From Flavobacteriales bacterium (GTDB lineage Bacteria > Bacteroidota > Bacteroidia > Flavobacteriales > Flavobacteriaceae): 64,000 bases of DNA. Shown here in pieces: positions 50,530 to 59,983 of the stretch. The notes beneath the pieces were generated by a model. That model made no database searches. It saw nothing but the letters and a program-made list of their open reading frames with translations, and was not told the origin of the DNA. The stretch spans positions 1-64,000 of the forward strand of contig JACJYY010000003.1 of NCBI GenBank assembly GCA_020635875.1, in the 5' to 3' direction. Every line of letters starts with the position of its first letter. Within the stretch, counting starts at the first letter, position 1. A program made the translations under genes and the position numbers.

Positions 50530-51636
50530 ATGCGCGTACTTTTTCAGACACGTACCAACTTGTATGAGGCTCCAGGAGGCGATATGGTACAAATGGAGAA
50601 AACTAAAGAATACCTAGAAAAATTAGGCGTTCATATAGATATTTCGCTGGAATTAGAGCCGGATGTTTCATCTTATGATATTGTCCATTTGTTCAATCTA
50701 ATGGAACCTCAAGACATTTACATCCAGATGTTGAATGCCAAAAAGCAAAACAAACCTGTCGTATTAAGTACTATTTACGGTTTATATACAGAATTTGAAC
50801 GCAAAGCACGTGGTGGGCTGTTTCAAAAGTTAGCGAACCTACTTTCTCCCTATCAAATAGGTTATTTAAAAGTCATCATTAAACATTATACAAGCAATAG
50901 AATGCATGCAGGTGTGTATAAGATGATGTATAAGGGGTATTACGGTTTAATGAAAGAATTGACGGATTATACGAGTGTGTTTTTGCCTAATTCTCATTCC
51001 GAAATGAAAAGAGTAGCGGGTGAATTTGGCTTGCAAAACTATCAATATGTGAGCATTCCTAATGCCATTGATCAGGCTGTTTTCTCTAACGTTTCAGTTG
51101 ATGTTACGACTTCTAAGTACAAAGAATTTGAAGGTTGTATTGTCTGTGCCGCCCGTATTGAGGGAAGAAAGTCAACATTAAATTTGGTTAAAGCCGTAAA
51201 AAACACGGACTATAAATTAGTGTTAGTAGGTAAAGCTTCTGCCAATCAAAAAGGTTATGTAGAACAGGTAAAAGCAGAAGCGGGAGATAATGTAACTTTT
51301 TTAGGGGCAATACCGCATGATGAATTAAAAGAGTTATATGCTGTAGCACGAGTACACGTTTTGGCAAGTTGGATGGAAACACCAGGGTTATCTTCTTTAG
51401 AGGCCGCCGTTATGGACTGTAATGTGGTGGTAACACCAAAAGGCGATACGTATGATTATTTTGAGGATGACGCTTTTTACTGCGAACCTGACGATGTGCA
51501 ATCTATAAAGAATGCGATAGATCAGGCTTATGCAGCCCCCCTAAATACCAATTTAAAAGAACGAATTTTGAAGAAGTTTGTTTGGGAAGAAACGGCCAAA
51601 GAAACATTAAAAGCATATCAATTGGTTAAGTCTTAA
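50530..51636 (+). CDS. GT4 family glycosyltransferase
   Basis: 368 residues, GT-B fold. N-terminal ALFQTRTNLYEAPGGDMVQMEKT-like opening (LFQTRTNLYEAPGGDMVQ); middle VSIPNAIDQAVF; then GCIVCAARIEGRKSTLNLVKA, TFLGAIPHDELKELYAVA and the donor-binding ETPGLSSLEAAVMDCNVV (E-x7-E motif). A retaining cytoplasmic transferase that adds one sugar of the repeat unit. Donor unknown. First gene after the wecB interruption. Confidence 0.87.
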   Translation: MRVLFQTRTNLYEAPGGDMVQMEKTKEYLEKLGVHIDISLELEPDVSSYDIVHLFNLMEPQDIYIQMLNAKKQNKPVVLSTIYGLYTEFERKARGGLFQKLANLLSPYQIGYLKVIIKHYTSNRMHAGVYKMMYKGYYGLMKELTDYTSVFLPNSHSEMKRVAGEFGLQNYQYVSIPNAIDQAVFSNVSVDVTTSKYKEFEGCIVCAARIEGRKSTLNLVKAVKNTDYKLVLVGKASANQKGYVEQVKAEAGDNVTFLGAIPHDELKELYAVARVHVLASWMETPGLSSLEAAVMDCNVVVTPKGDTYDYFEDDAFYCEPDDVQSIKNAIDQAYAAPLNTNLKERILKKFVWEETAKETLKAYQLVKS

Positions 51637-51639
51637 TAA

Positions 51640-52746
51640 ATGAAGATTGCAATTTTAGGAACTCGAGGTATTCCCAATCATTATGGTGGTTTTGAGCAAT
51701 TTGCCGAATTTTTTTCAGTGTATCTAGTCAAACAAGGACACGAGGTGTATTGTTACAATTCTCATGATCATAAGTACCAAGAAAAAACTTTCCATGGGGT
51801 GCATATTATTCATCAATACGATCCAGAGTACAAGTACGGAACCTTTGGTCAATTCATCTACGATTACAACTGTATCATGGATTCCCGTAAAAGAGACTTT
51901 GATATCATATTGCAGTTGGGTTATACGAGTAATTCGATTTGGTACTTTTTGTTACCCAAAAAACCTATAATCATTACCAATATGGACGGAATAGAATGGA
52001 AACGCTCCAAATACAACCGTCCAGTACAACAGTTTTTGCGTTTCGCTGAACGATTAGCGGCCAATAGCAGTGACTATTTGGTTGCTGATTCATTAGGAAT
52101 TCAGACATTTTTAAAAAAGCGTTACAACAAAGAATCTACATATATTGCGTACGGAGCCTATCCGTTTGACAGTCCTGACGAAACATGTTTGAAAGAATAC
52201 AACATTGAAAAAGGCAATTACAATATGATTATGGCTCGATTTGAACCAGAGAATAACTTTCAAATGGTTTTGGATGGGGTTGTAAAAAGTAAAGAAGACA
52301 GGATAATTCTCGTGGTGGGTAATCACCAAACTAAATACGGAGCTTATTTAAAGGATAGATACAAAGACTATTCAAACATCCGATTCACAGGAGGAATTTA
52401 CAACTTAGAACACCTAAATAATTTAAGATATTATTCTAATCTCTATTTTCATGGGCATTCTGTAGGAGGTACAAATCCATCTTTATTGGAGGCTATGGCA
52501 TCTCAGGCTTTAATTTTAGCGCACAATAACGACTTCAATAAAGGTGTATTAAAAGAAAATGCCTATTATTTTTCCAATGCTGATGAGGTGAGTAAATTGT
52601 TATTGGAGACCAAAAAAAGTGATAACTTGCAGTTCATAAAAAATAATTTTGACGCGATTGTTCAAAACTTCAATTGGGAAAAAATAAATGCAGATTATCT
52701 CCGTCTTTTTGAAATATGTATGGCAATCGAAAATAAGGCATCTTAG
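51640..52746 (+). CDS. GT4 family glycosyltransferase with DUF1972-like N-terminus (rhamnosyltransferase-type)
   Basis: 368 residues. MKIAILGTRGIPNHYGGFEQFAEFF is the DUF1972 opening; IILQLGYTSNSIW, NMDGIEWKRSKYNRPVQQFL, and the C-terminal GTNPSLLEAMASQALILAHNN (E-x7-E-like) complete the family. Members often transfer rhamnose, which fits the complete dTDP-rhamnose route in this locus, but the acceptor is unknown. It starts 3 bp after the previous gene and overlaps the next by 59 bp. Confidence 0.88.
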   Translation: MKIAILGTRGIPNHYGGFEQFAEFFSVYLVKQGHEVYCYNSHDHKYQEKTFHGVHIIHQYDPEYKYGTFGQFIYDYNCIMDSRKRDFDIILQLGYTSNSIWYFLLPKKPIIITNMDGIEWKRSKYNRPVQQFLRFAERLAANSSDYLVADSLGIQTFLKKRYNKESTYIAYGAYPFDSPDETCLKEYNIEKGNYNMIMARFEPENNFQMVLDGVVKSKEDRIILVVGNHQTKYGAYLKDRYKDYSNIRFTGGIYNLEHLNNLRYYSNLYFHGHSVGGTNPSLLEAMASQALILAHNNDFNKGVLKENAYYFSNADEVSKLLLETKKSDNLQFIKNNFDAIVQNFNWEKINADYLRLFEICMAIENKAS

Positions 52747-53974
52747 TTTCGACAGCAGTTTAACTGGATTTATTTTTTTGGTTTGTACTATTCCTCTAGC
52801 CTTAGGAATCAATAACGCCATTCTTATAGCGACCTTATTTTTTGGGCTAGTTTCTTTCAATAAGGTACATCTGAAAGTCTCCTACGGTCTAGTCTTTCCA
52901 GTTTTGTTTTTCTTTTGGACTTGCGCCTCCTATTGGTGGAGTATTGATCAAGAGGCCACGCTCAAAGCCATTCCTAAGGGATTAGTAATGCTCTTAATAC
53001 CATTCTTATTTTTCATAAAAAAACCGTTTTCTACAGATCAGAAAGAAAAAGTACTTAAGTTATACAGCTATGCTATGTTGGGGTATGTGTTGTATTATCT
53101 TGTGCGAGCTCTGATTCGATTTTTGATTTCGGGAGATACAGCAGTGTTCTTTTACCATGAACTTGTTACTTTAGATGTCAATGCCATTCATGTATCGGTC
53201 TATGTTGCAATGGCTTACTTTTATTTTTTGAAGCAAAAGCATAATTCAGTTTACAATAGATTAATCGTGGGGGTACTGTTCACCTTTTTACTTTTGTTGT
53301 CTTCCAAAAATATTATTTTGATTACTCTTGTCATGAGTCTTTTATATGTTGGCAATCAAAGATTAAGCAGGAAAATGGTATTGATATATGTTGTAGTTGG
53401 TCTTGTGATTTTGAGTGTTTTTTCAGTAAAGTTAATGGCACGTTTTCAAGATGAAAACTTTTCGGATGAGTCCAAAACATTGGAGAATGGAGTACATGTT
53501 GTAACACCTTATCAAGCTTGGAATCAGCAAAAATTCACACCTAATGATTATTTCCCAGGTACAGCTTTTAGAGTGTATCAGTTGCGTGTGTTTTGGGATT
53601 TACTACAGGAAGAACCTATTTTTTGGAAAGGGTTTGGATTGAACGCTAGTTACTCTAAGCAATTTGATAAAGCTGTTGAATATCAAGTGTTTACAGGGAA
53701 TGAAAATAACAGGGGATATCATGCAAAAAACTTTCATAATCAATATATACAAGCATTTTCGGACTTAGGGTTTATAGGGTTTATTTTAGTATTAGGCATG
53801 GTGGTAATAAATCTACGAAATGGAATAAAAGACAAAGAATTTTTGCATATTATTTTTGCAATTCTAATGATAAGTTTATTTTTGACTGAGACATTTTTAT
53901 GGAGGCAAAGAGGCATGGTTTTCTTTGTCTCCTTTTATTGTTTTTTTAACCATTCAAAAAAGTTATCCCTATGA
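52688..53974 (+). CDS. O-antigen ligase/polymerase family membrane protein (Wzy candidate 2)
   Basis: 428 residues, about 11 helices. After helix pairs (FIFLVCTIPLALGINNAILIATLFFG and others) comes the large loop (about 260-345) with FRVYQLRVFWDLLQEEPIFWKGFGLNAS and HNQYIQAFSDLGFIGFILV, the Wzy_C/RfaL-like signature. The first 59 bp overlap the upstream transferase, so a later start is possible. As a second polymerase/ligase it may link the glycan to a different acceptor. Confidence 0.8.
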   Translation: MQIISVFLKYVWQSKIRHLSFDSSLTGFIFLVCTIPLALGINNAILIATLFFGLVSFNKVHLKVSYGLVFPVLFFFWTCASYWWSIDQEATLKAIPKGLVMLLIPFLFFIKKPFSTDQKEKVLKLYSYAMLGYVLYYLVRALIRFLISGDTAVFFYHELVTLDVNAIHVSVYVAMAYFYFLKQKHNSVYNRLIVGVLFTFLLLLSSKNIILITLVMSLLYVGNQRLSRKMVLIYVVVGLVILSVFSVKLMARFQDENFSDESKTLENGVHVVTPYQAWNQQKFTPNDYFPGTAFRVYQLRVFWDLLQEEPIFWKGFGLNASYSKQFDKAVEYQVFTGNENNRGYHAKNFHNQYIQAFSDLGFIGFILVLGMVVINLRNGIKDKEFLHIIFAILMISLFLTETFLWRQRGMVFFVSFYCFFNHSKKLSL

Positions 53975-54954
53975 AGAGAATATTAATTACAGGCGCAGCA
54001 GGGTTTTTAGGGTCACACTTATGTGATCGATTTATTGCAGAAGGATATTATGTAATAGGTATGGATAACATGATTACTGGGGATTTAAAAAACATAGAAC
54101 ACCTTTTTAAATTGGAAAACTTTGAGTTTTATCATCACGATATAACCAAATTTGTTCATGTGCCGGGTGATTTGGATTACATCTTACATTTTGCTTCACC
54201 AGCGAGTCCAATTGATTATTTAAAGATTCCTATTCAAACCCTAAAAGTAGGTTCTTTAGGGACACATAATTTGTTAGGTTTGGCTCGTGTGAAAAAGGCT
54301 CGGATCTTAATAGCGTCAACTTCCGAAGTGTATGGTGATCCGTTGGTACACCCACAAACAGAAGAGTACTACGGAAATGTAAATACTATCGGGCCAAGAG
54401 GAGTGTATGACGAAGCTAAACGTTTTCAGGAGTCGATTACCATGGCTTATCATACGTTTCATGGAGTAGAAACACGCATTGTAAGAATTTTTAATACTTA
54501 TGGACCAAGGATGCGTTTAAATGACGGGCGTGTAATTCCTGCATTTATAGGTCAAGCATTACGAGGGGAAGATTTGACCATTTTTGGTGATGGAAGTCAA
54601 ACGCGTTCATTCTGTTATGTAGATGATCAGGTAGAAGGAATTTTTAGATTACTGCATTCAGATTACGTTTATCCAGTTAATATTGGGAATCCAAACGAAA
54701 TTACCATTAAGGATTTTGCCGAAGAAATAATCAAATTAACGGGAACGAATCAGAAGGTTACCTATCACGATTTACCTCAAAATGATCCCTTACAACGCAA
54801 ACCAGATATCACAAAGGCTAAAGAATTATTGGGTTGGGAACCAAAAGTAGATAGAGCAGAAGGAATGCAAATTACATATGAGTATTTCAAAACCTTGAGT
54901 AAAGAAGAGTTGTCTAAGCAAGAACATAAGGATTTCTCCAAATATATATTTTAG
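53971..54954 (+). CDS. UDP-glucuronate decarboxylase-like NAD-dependent epimerase (UDP-xylose synthase type)
   Basis: 327 residues. GAAGFLGSHLCDRFI, ASPASPIDYLKIPIQTLKVGSLGT, STSEVYGDPLVHPQTEEYYGNVN, GVYDEAKRFQE (catalytic Tyr/Lys) and RIFNTYGPRMRLNDGRVIPAF follow UXS closely. It would convert UDP-glucuronate to UDP-xylose. No UDP-glucose dehydrogenase is seen in this window. It overlaps the previous gene by 4 bp (ATGA). Confidence 0.87.
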   Translation: MKRILITGAAGFLGSHLCDRFIAEGYYVIGMDNMITGDLKNIEHLFKLENFEFYHHDITKFVHVPGDLDYILHFASPASPIDYLKIPIQTLKVGSLGTHNLLGLARVKKARILIASTSEVYGDPLVHPQTEEYYGNVNTIGPRGVYDEAKRFQESITMAYHTFHGVETRIVRIFNTYGPRMRLNDGRVIPAFIGQALRGEDLTIFGDGSQTRSFCYVDDQVEGIFRLLHSDYVYPVNIGNPNEITIKDFAEEIIKLTGTNQKVTYHDLPQNDPLQRKPDITKAKELLGWEPKVDRAEGMQITYEYFKTLSKEELSKQEHKDFSKYIF

Positions 54955-54956
54955 GA

Positions 54957-56327
54957 ATGGGGGCTATGCAAAAGGGGAGATACTCTAAGTTCATTCGACC
55001 AATAAGTTATCTGTTAGATATATTGTTGGCTTCTGTGATAGCCTATGTTTTCCTCAAAACATCTCATAATAATTTTAAGATATACATGGGATACCAAGTT
55101 ATATCTTGGAGTGTAATTGCTTATTTTACAGGTTTTTATGAGGTATATCGTTTTACAACACCAGTAGAAATAGCTTCTAAAGTTTTCAAACAAGTATCAA
55201 TATTTATTTTAACAGTCATTGCCTATTTCCCTTTTTCTGAACAAAGCATGTTTGATAGTATTAAAGTACTCTATTTTATGGGTACAATTTATGTAACAAT
55301 TATACTATTAAAGTACTTAGTGTTTTTTTATATAAAGAAATACCGATTGGTAACTGGGAATAACTTTAGAACTGCGGTAATTGCCGGATATACACAATCG
55401 GCGATTAATTTAAGAGCACTCTTTGAAAAAAGAGAGGATTATGGGTATCGTTTTATGGGTTATTTTTCCGATGTTCATAAAGGGGCCAAAGAAGTAAAAG
55501 GAGGATTAAATGATCTCAAGCAATTTACAAAGCAAAATAAAATAGATGAAATATATTGTTCGTTGAATGAATTGAGCAGTAAGCAGTTAAAGGACTTGGT
55601 TTTATTTGCTAATGAAGAAAATACGACCATCAAGTTTATCCCAGATAGTAAGCAAATCTTTTCTAAAAATCTAAGAATTGATTATTATGAAATGTTTCCT
55701 GTTTTGTCCTTGCAGAAAACATTATTGCATGCCCCTACGACTAAAGTAATAAAGAGACTATTTGATATTGTTTTTTCATTGATTGTAATTCTTTTAGTTT
55801 TGTCGTGGTTGACTCCGATAATTGCAATATTAATTAGATTAGAATCCAAAGGCTCTGTATTCTTTAAACAGGGACGTCCTGGATTAGATGAACAGGAATT
55901 CTTTTGCTATAAGTTTCGTTCTATGAAACTAAATCAAACAACAGAGAAAGAAGCTTCCAAAAACGATCCAAGGGTTACAAAAATAGGTCGATTTATGCGT
56001 AAGACAAGCATTGATGAGTTGCCACAATTTTTTAACGTTTTAAAGGGAGATATGTCAGTTGTAGGACCAAGACCTCACTTGTGGTCTCAGAACAAGACCT
56101 ATGCTTCTAAAATCAACAAATACATGGTAAGACACTATGTTAAGCCAGGTGTAACAGGATTGGCTCAAGTTAGAGGATATCGGGGAGAAATTGAAACAGA
56201 TGAGGACATGATTAATCGTATCCGTTTTGACGTGTATTATATCGAGAATTGGTCATTTATTTTGGATATAAAAATCATTATCCAAACAGTAGTCAATATT
56301 TTTCAAGGTGAAGAGAAGGCGTATTAA
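54957..56327 (+). CDS. Polyprenyl-phosphate sugar phosphotransferase (priming glycosyltransferase, WcaJ-like)
   Basis: 456 residues. Four to five N-terminal helices (1 to about 130), a cytoplasmic Rossmann-like part (AVIAGYTQSAINL), one more helix (about 265-290, IKRLFDIVFSLIVILLVLSWL), then the sugar-transferase domain: KQGRPGLDEQEFFCYKFRSM, RKTSIDELPQFFNVLKGDMSVVGPRPH, and KPGVTGLAQVRGYRG. It loads the first sugar-phosphate on undecaprenyl phosphate. It is the last gene of the plus-strand polysaccharide block and ends 4 bp inside the convergent GT4 gene. Confidence 0.93.
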   Translation: MGAMQKGRYSKFIRPISYLLDILLASVIAYVFLKTSHNNFKIYMGYQVISWSVIAYFTGFYEVYRFTTPVEIASKVFKQVSIFILTVIAYFPFSEQSMFDSIKVLYFMGTIYVTIILLKYLVFFYIKKYRLVTGNNFRTAVIAGYTQSAINLRALFEKREDYGYRFMGYFSDVHKGAKEVKGGLNDLKQFTKQNKIDEIYCSLNELSSKQLKDLVLFANEENTTIKFIPDSKQIFSKNLRIDYYEMFPVLSLQKTLLHAPTTKVIKRLFDIVFSLIVILLVLSWLTPIIAILIRLESKGSVFFKQGRPGLDEQEFFCYKFRSMKLNQTTEKEASKNDPRVTKIGRFMRKTSIDELPQFFNVLKGDMSVVGPRPHLWSQNKTYASKINKYMVRHYVKPGVTGLAQVRGYRGEIETDEDMINRIRFDVYYIENWSFILDIKIIIQTVVNIFQGEEKAY

Positions 56328-57493
56328 AGATTCTCAATTTTTTCCAAAAACGCTTTGAATTGTTCCTCCAAATTGAATTTAGTTTTAGAAATATTTAATA
56401 CCTCAACTTTGCTTGGAAGAGTTATTGTGTTTGATGCTATTTTATGAATGGTTTTGTTTAATCCTTTATAATCTAACGAGTTGACAACTTCTCCTAATCC
56501 GTTATTTTTTACAATTTCGTTGCCTTCTCCTTCTGAGAAGTAAATAATTGGTAGCCCTAGACGAGCATATTCAAAAATTTTAGACGGCACAGAGCCATAT
56601 ATTCTATTGATTAACGGAATAAGAGTAATGTCGTAAACTTTTAGACGTTGATGTAGTTCAGAACGGTTAACAGACCCATGGTAGAAAATGTTTTTCTTAG
56701 ACTGAGTTAGTTTATCAATTTCTGCTGCTTCTGGACCATTTCCATAGATGTGAAATTCCACATTTTCAGGTAATTGTAATGATTTGCAAATGTTAAGAAT
56801 ACCTTGTGCAATTCCTAATAAACCAGCATATACGATTTTTATCTTGTCAGAAGTTTTTTCCTCAAAATTGTAGTTTATCTCAAAATCCGGGTAATTTCTG
56901 TATAAAAATGTATTTTTATGAGGGATTTTAGTGTCTAAATGATCCAAAATTTCTTGAGATTGACCCAGGACTAAATCTGCCTTTTTATAATTATAGAGTT
57001 CAATTTTTTCGAGAAAGGAGTAATAGCCACCCTTTTTTAAAATACCCATTTCTAAACCTGCTAAAGGCCATAGGTCAGAAACATTTAGAATAATAGTTTT
57101 TCGTTTAATACGACTCACCAATACCCCAAAAAAACCAACAAATAAAGGAGAACATTGGATAATAACTTTTTTAGGTGTCCGCTTGAATAGTAAAAAGAAA
57201 AACAAATGAATACCAAATGACAACATCGAAAACAAACGGATGAATTTATTCTTTGAATTACTGGCCAAAAGCCATAATCTGTAAACAACAATGTTTTCTT
57301 CTATTGATTTTTTCTGAAATGAACCAATGTAGTTGTCAAATATTTTTCCAAAGGGGTAGTTGGGCAAAGGGCAAACTACAGAAACTTGATAGTTGTTACT
57401 CCTTAAGACGTAAGCAAGCGTTTGGATTCTATTAGGTGCGGCACCGCTCTCAGGAGGGTAATAATTACTAATAATTAGAATTTCTTTAGACAT
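56324..57493 (-). CDS. GT4 family glycosyltransferase, WcaI/WbuB-like
   Basis: 389 residues. SNYYPPESGAAPNRIQTLAYVL is the WcaI/WbuB-type N-terminus (glycosyltransferase WbuB); LNVSDLWPLAGLEMGILKKGG and KIVYAGLLGIAQGILNICKSL are further family motifs; VPSKIFEYARLGLPIIYFSEGEGNEIVK is the donor-binding end. In colanic acid and O-antigen loci WcaI/WbuB enzymes transfer fucose or N-acetylfucosamine-type sugars. It follows the epimerase and the CapK-like gene on the minus strand. Its ATG overlaps the ancestral end of the epimerase frame. Confidence 0.87.
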   Translation of the reverse strand: MSKEILIISNYYPPESGAAPNRIQTLAYVLRSNNYQVSVVCPLPNYPFGKIFDNYIGSFQKKSIEENIVVYRLWLLASNSKNKFIRLFSMLSFGIHLFFFLLFKRTPKKVIIQCSPLFVGFFGVLVSRIKRKTIILNVSDLWPLAGLEMGILKKGGYYSFLEKIELYNYKKADLVLGQSQEILDHLDTKIPHKNTFLYRNYPDFEINYNFEEKTSDKIKIVYAGLLGIAQGILNICKSLQLPENVEFHIYGNGPEAAEIDKLTQSKKNIFYHGSVNRSELHQRLKVYDITLIPLINRIYGSVPSKIFEYARLGLPIIYFSEGEGNEIVKNNGLGEVVNSLDYKGLNKTIHKIASNTITLPSKVEVLNISKTKFNLEEQFKAFLEKIENL

Positions 57494-57542
57494 GGAATAA
57501 TTTTATGATTGCCGCAATAATACGTTCAGAAGCTTTACCATC

Positions 57543-58580
57543 CTATAGTTCTGGTATAGTGGTTTGTTGCCACTGGTTTTGATGTAATTTATCAAATGCT
57601 TGATTTATTTTAGAAATATCTGTCCCAACTAAAATATTAGTTCCTAAGCTACAAGTTTCAGGTCTTTCGGTCGTGTCTCTAAAGGTTATGCAAGGAATAT
57701 TTAATACTGTTGCTTCTTCAGTGATGCCTCCTGAATCTGTAAGTATAGCTTTCGCATTTTTGACCAAATAAATAAAGGACAAATAGCCTTGTGGTGCTAC
57801 AAAATGTAAGTTATCATAATTAATGTCAAGTTTTTCTAATAGTTTTTGAGTTCTGGGATGCACAGGAAAAACAACAGGTTTATTACCGCAATTTTCCATA
57901 ATAGTATCAATTAGGGTTTTAAGATTATGCTCTCCATCAACATTAGACGGCCTGTGTAATGTAAGTACAAAATAGTCCTGATTCCTTAAGTTTAAATCAT
58001 TCCAAAAATCAGGTTTTTTGATACGACCTATATTATTTAGTAGTGTGTCAATCATTACATTCCCTACAAAAAATATGGAAGATTCAGCATTTCCTAATTG
58101 TAATAGGTTAGTGTTTGCTATAGTTGAAGTTGTAAAGAAATAATCTGTTATGCTATCTGTAACGATTCGATTCACTTCTTCTGGCATGGTCATGTCTCCT
58201 GATCTAATCCCAGCTTCAACGTGAGCTACTTTGATGTGTGCTTTCTTGGCTACGATTGTACAAGCCATCGTAGATGTGACGTCCCCCACAACAATGACTA
58301 GGTCTGTTGGGTGTTGCTCTAAGTCCTTTTCAAAAGTAGTCATGATGGCTCCCGTTTGCTCTGCTTGCGTGCCACTTTGTACGTTAAGGTTGGCGTCAGG
58401 ATGTGGAATGTTTAATTCTTCAAAGAATGTATCACTCAAATTTTTGTCATAATGCTGTCCTGTATGAACCAATCGATAGTTTATTGAATATCCTTCAGTC
58501 TGCTGTTTTTTAATTTCATGAATAATTGGGGCAATTTTCATAAAATTGGGTCTTGCACCTGCGACTATTGTAATGTTCAT
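57543..58580 (-). CDS. UDP-N-acetylglucosamine 2-epimerase homologue truncated by an in-frame amber codon
   Basis: 345 residues as read. GARPNFMKIAPIIHEI, HTGQHYDKNLSDTFFEEL, VVGDVTSTMACTIVAKKA, HVEAGIRSGDMTMPEEVNR, LHRPSNVD and DSGGITEEATVLNIPCITFRDTTERPET identify the family; the N-terminus resembles the WbpI-like group. After IPEL comes TAG (57545-57543), but the frame continues DGKASERIIAAIIKLFHV to TAA at 57488-57486. DGKA-x-ERI is the normal C-terminus of the family and is usually preceded by Trp, so a TGG-to-TAG change has probably removed about 19 residues. Activity of the short form is uncertain. Confidence 0.85.
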   Translation of the reverse strand: MNITIVAGARPNFMKIAPIIHEIKKQQTEGYSINYRLVHTGQHYDKNLSDTFFEELNIPHPDANLNVQSGTQAEQTGAIMTTFEKDLEQHPTDLVIVVGDVTSTMACTIVAKKAHIKVAHVEAGIRSGDMTMPEEVNRIVTDSITDYFFTTSTIANTNLLQLGNAESSIFFVGNVMIDTLLNNIGRIKKPDFWNDLNLRNQDYFVLTLHRPSNVDGEHNLKTLIDTIMENCGNKPVVFPVHPRTQKLLEKLDINYDNLHFVAPQGYLSFIYLVKNAKAILTDSGGITEEATVLNIPCITFRDTTERPETCSLGTNILVGTDISKINQAFDKLHQNQWQQTTIPEL

Positions 58581-58587
58581 ATTATTG

Positions 58588-59898
58588 TTATTTGCTCACT
58601 ATAATTTGGGGTTTCCCTGATTTTGAAGGGAAAATCTCACCCACTTCAACATACTCAATTTTAATGTTCTCATCTTTAATATGTTTTTGTAATTCAGTGG
58701 TCACTTTAGTGAGAATTCTTTTATGAAAATCATCACTTGTTATATAACGAATGGTTATCTTATTTGACGAATTATGGACAACCTGAAACTGTTTTATCTC
58801 TGGGAAATACTCGAATACACCAGTGAATGAGTGTACATTTAATGTTTTATTACCTACAAGTTTGACTACATCTGTTTCTCTGCCAATAATCTTTTCTATA
58901 AGAGGGAAGTTAAAATCGCGATTGGAAGGGTATTTTGATTTAGGTAACTTAATGGCTAAGTCACCATTTTTATATCTCAATAATGGCATAGAAAACGAAT
59001 CCATTCGTGTGACAGCAACATGTCCAAGTTCGCCATCAGGGACTGGATTGTTTTCATCGTCTAATATTTCAACGTATACATGAGGGCTCATAATGTATTT
59101 GTATTCCAAGTCTTTTTGTGCGGCAATTAAAAAGCCTTCGTTACATCCATAAGTGTCGTAAACTTTGGTCTTAAAAGTTGATTCAATGGTTTTCTTATAA
59201 TGACTAAAAAGCTTATCTCCTAAACTTATGGAAGACTTAAATGAAATGTTGTAATTATTTGAAGCAGCGTATTCAGCTAAAACATTTAAAGAAGATGCGT
59301 AACCAATGAAGAAGTAGTGTTTAGTATTGTTTATGTTTTGACACAAAGCTTTAAGCTGATTATCTGTTACACTAAAGGCAGAAACATAAATAGTTCGAAA
59401 AAATATGTCTTTGATTCTTTTTAGGAAACCTCTGTTCGGTGTAATTCCAGTTTGAACAATTGGGCTGCCAATGGTATAACCTGACCACTCCCACCAAAGG
59501 GTTTGAATGGCTCTGATATTGGATTGTTCTTTTTTACTCATATAAACGGAAGTTTGCATTCCAGTTGAGCCACTGCTGCAATATTTTATGAGATCCGTGG
59601 TGGGAACTGTTATCAAATCTTCTGGATTTGACCGTAAAATTTCTTTGGTTAGAACAGGAAATTGTTTGAGCCATTCATGAGGATTGTTTCCATGAAGCTT
59701 AATGTTCTTGTATTTTGGACAATTGATTGATGCGTGTAAAAGAATTTTTTTAAGATTATCATTGGAAATGGTATCCAGTTCTTTTTCAGAGTAGTTTTGA
59801 AGTTTTCTCCAATGTTTTAATTCTTTCATATATGAAGAACCATTTAAAAGGTCCCCAAATGGAATTATAATTTTTTCGAGAAGTGAATTATACAGCAT
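58588..59898 (-). CDS. CapK/PaaK-like adenylate-forming protein
   Basis: 436 residues. KYCSSGSTGMQTSVYMSKKEQ is the ATP loop of phenylacetate-CoA ligase-like ANL proteins; YDTYGCNEGFLIAAQ, NPVPDGELGHVAVTRMDSFSMPLLRYKNGDLA and IIGRETDVVKLVG follow. The C-terminal SKSGKPQ lysine loop is present. CapK proteins occur in many capsule loci and may activate an acyl group for glycan modification, but the substrate is unknown. First gene of a three-gene minus unit with the epimerase (7-bp gap) and the GT4 gene. Confidence 0.82.
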   Translation of the reverse strand: MLYNSLLEKIIIPFGDLLNGSSYMKELKHWRKLQNYSEKELDTISNDNLKKILLHASINCPKYKNIKLHGNNPHEWLKQFPVLTKEILRSNPEDLITVPTTDLIKYCSSGSTGMQTSVYMSKKEQSNIRAIQTLWWEWSGYTIGSPIVQTGITPNRGFLKRIKDIFFRTIYVSAFSVTDNQLKALCQNINNTKHYFFIGYASSLNVLAEYAASNNYNISFKSSISLGDKLFSHYKKTIESTFKTKVYDTYGCNEGFLIAAQKDLEYKYIMSPHVYVEILDDENNPVPDGELGHVAVTRMDSFSMPLLRYKNGDLAIKLPKSKYPSNRDFNFPLIEKIIGRETDVVKLVGNKTLNVHSFTGVFEYFPEIKQFQVVHNSSNKITIRYITSDDFHKRILTKVTTELQKHIKDENIKIEYVEVGEIFPSKSGKPQIIVSK

Positions 59899-59940
59899 TA
59901 AGTTTAAGGTTCTATTCTAATCTGTTCATTTAAAAAATAC

Positions 59941-59948
59941 TAATTTTG
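59941..59948 (+). promoter_or_regulatory. -7 box of purD
   Basis: TAATTTTG fits TAnnTTTG and lies 35 bp upstream of the purD ATG in the divergent gap with the CapK-like gene. Confidence 0.5.
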
Positions 59949-59983
59949 CTAAATTAGTTTATTACGAGAAAAAATCATAAAAA

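Noticed and set aside
57253..57435. Plus-strand frame inside the WcaI-like gene
   Set aside because: Antisense shadow; the minus frame is a full GT4 enzyme.
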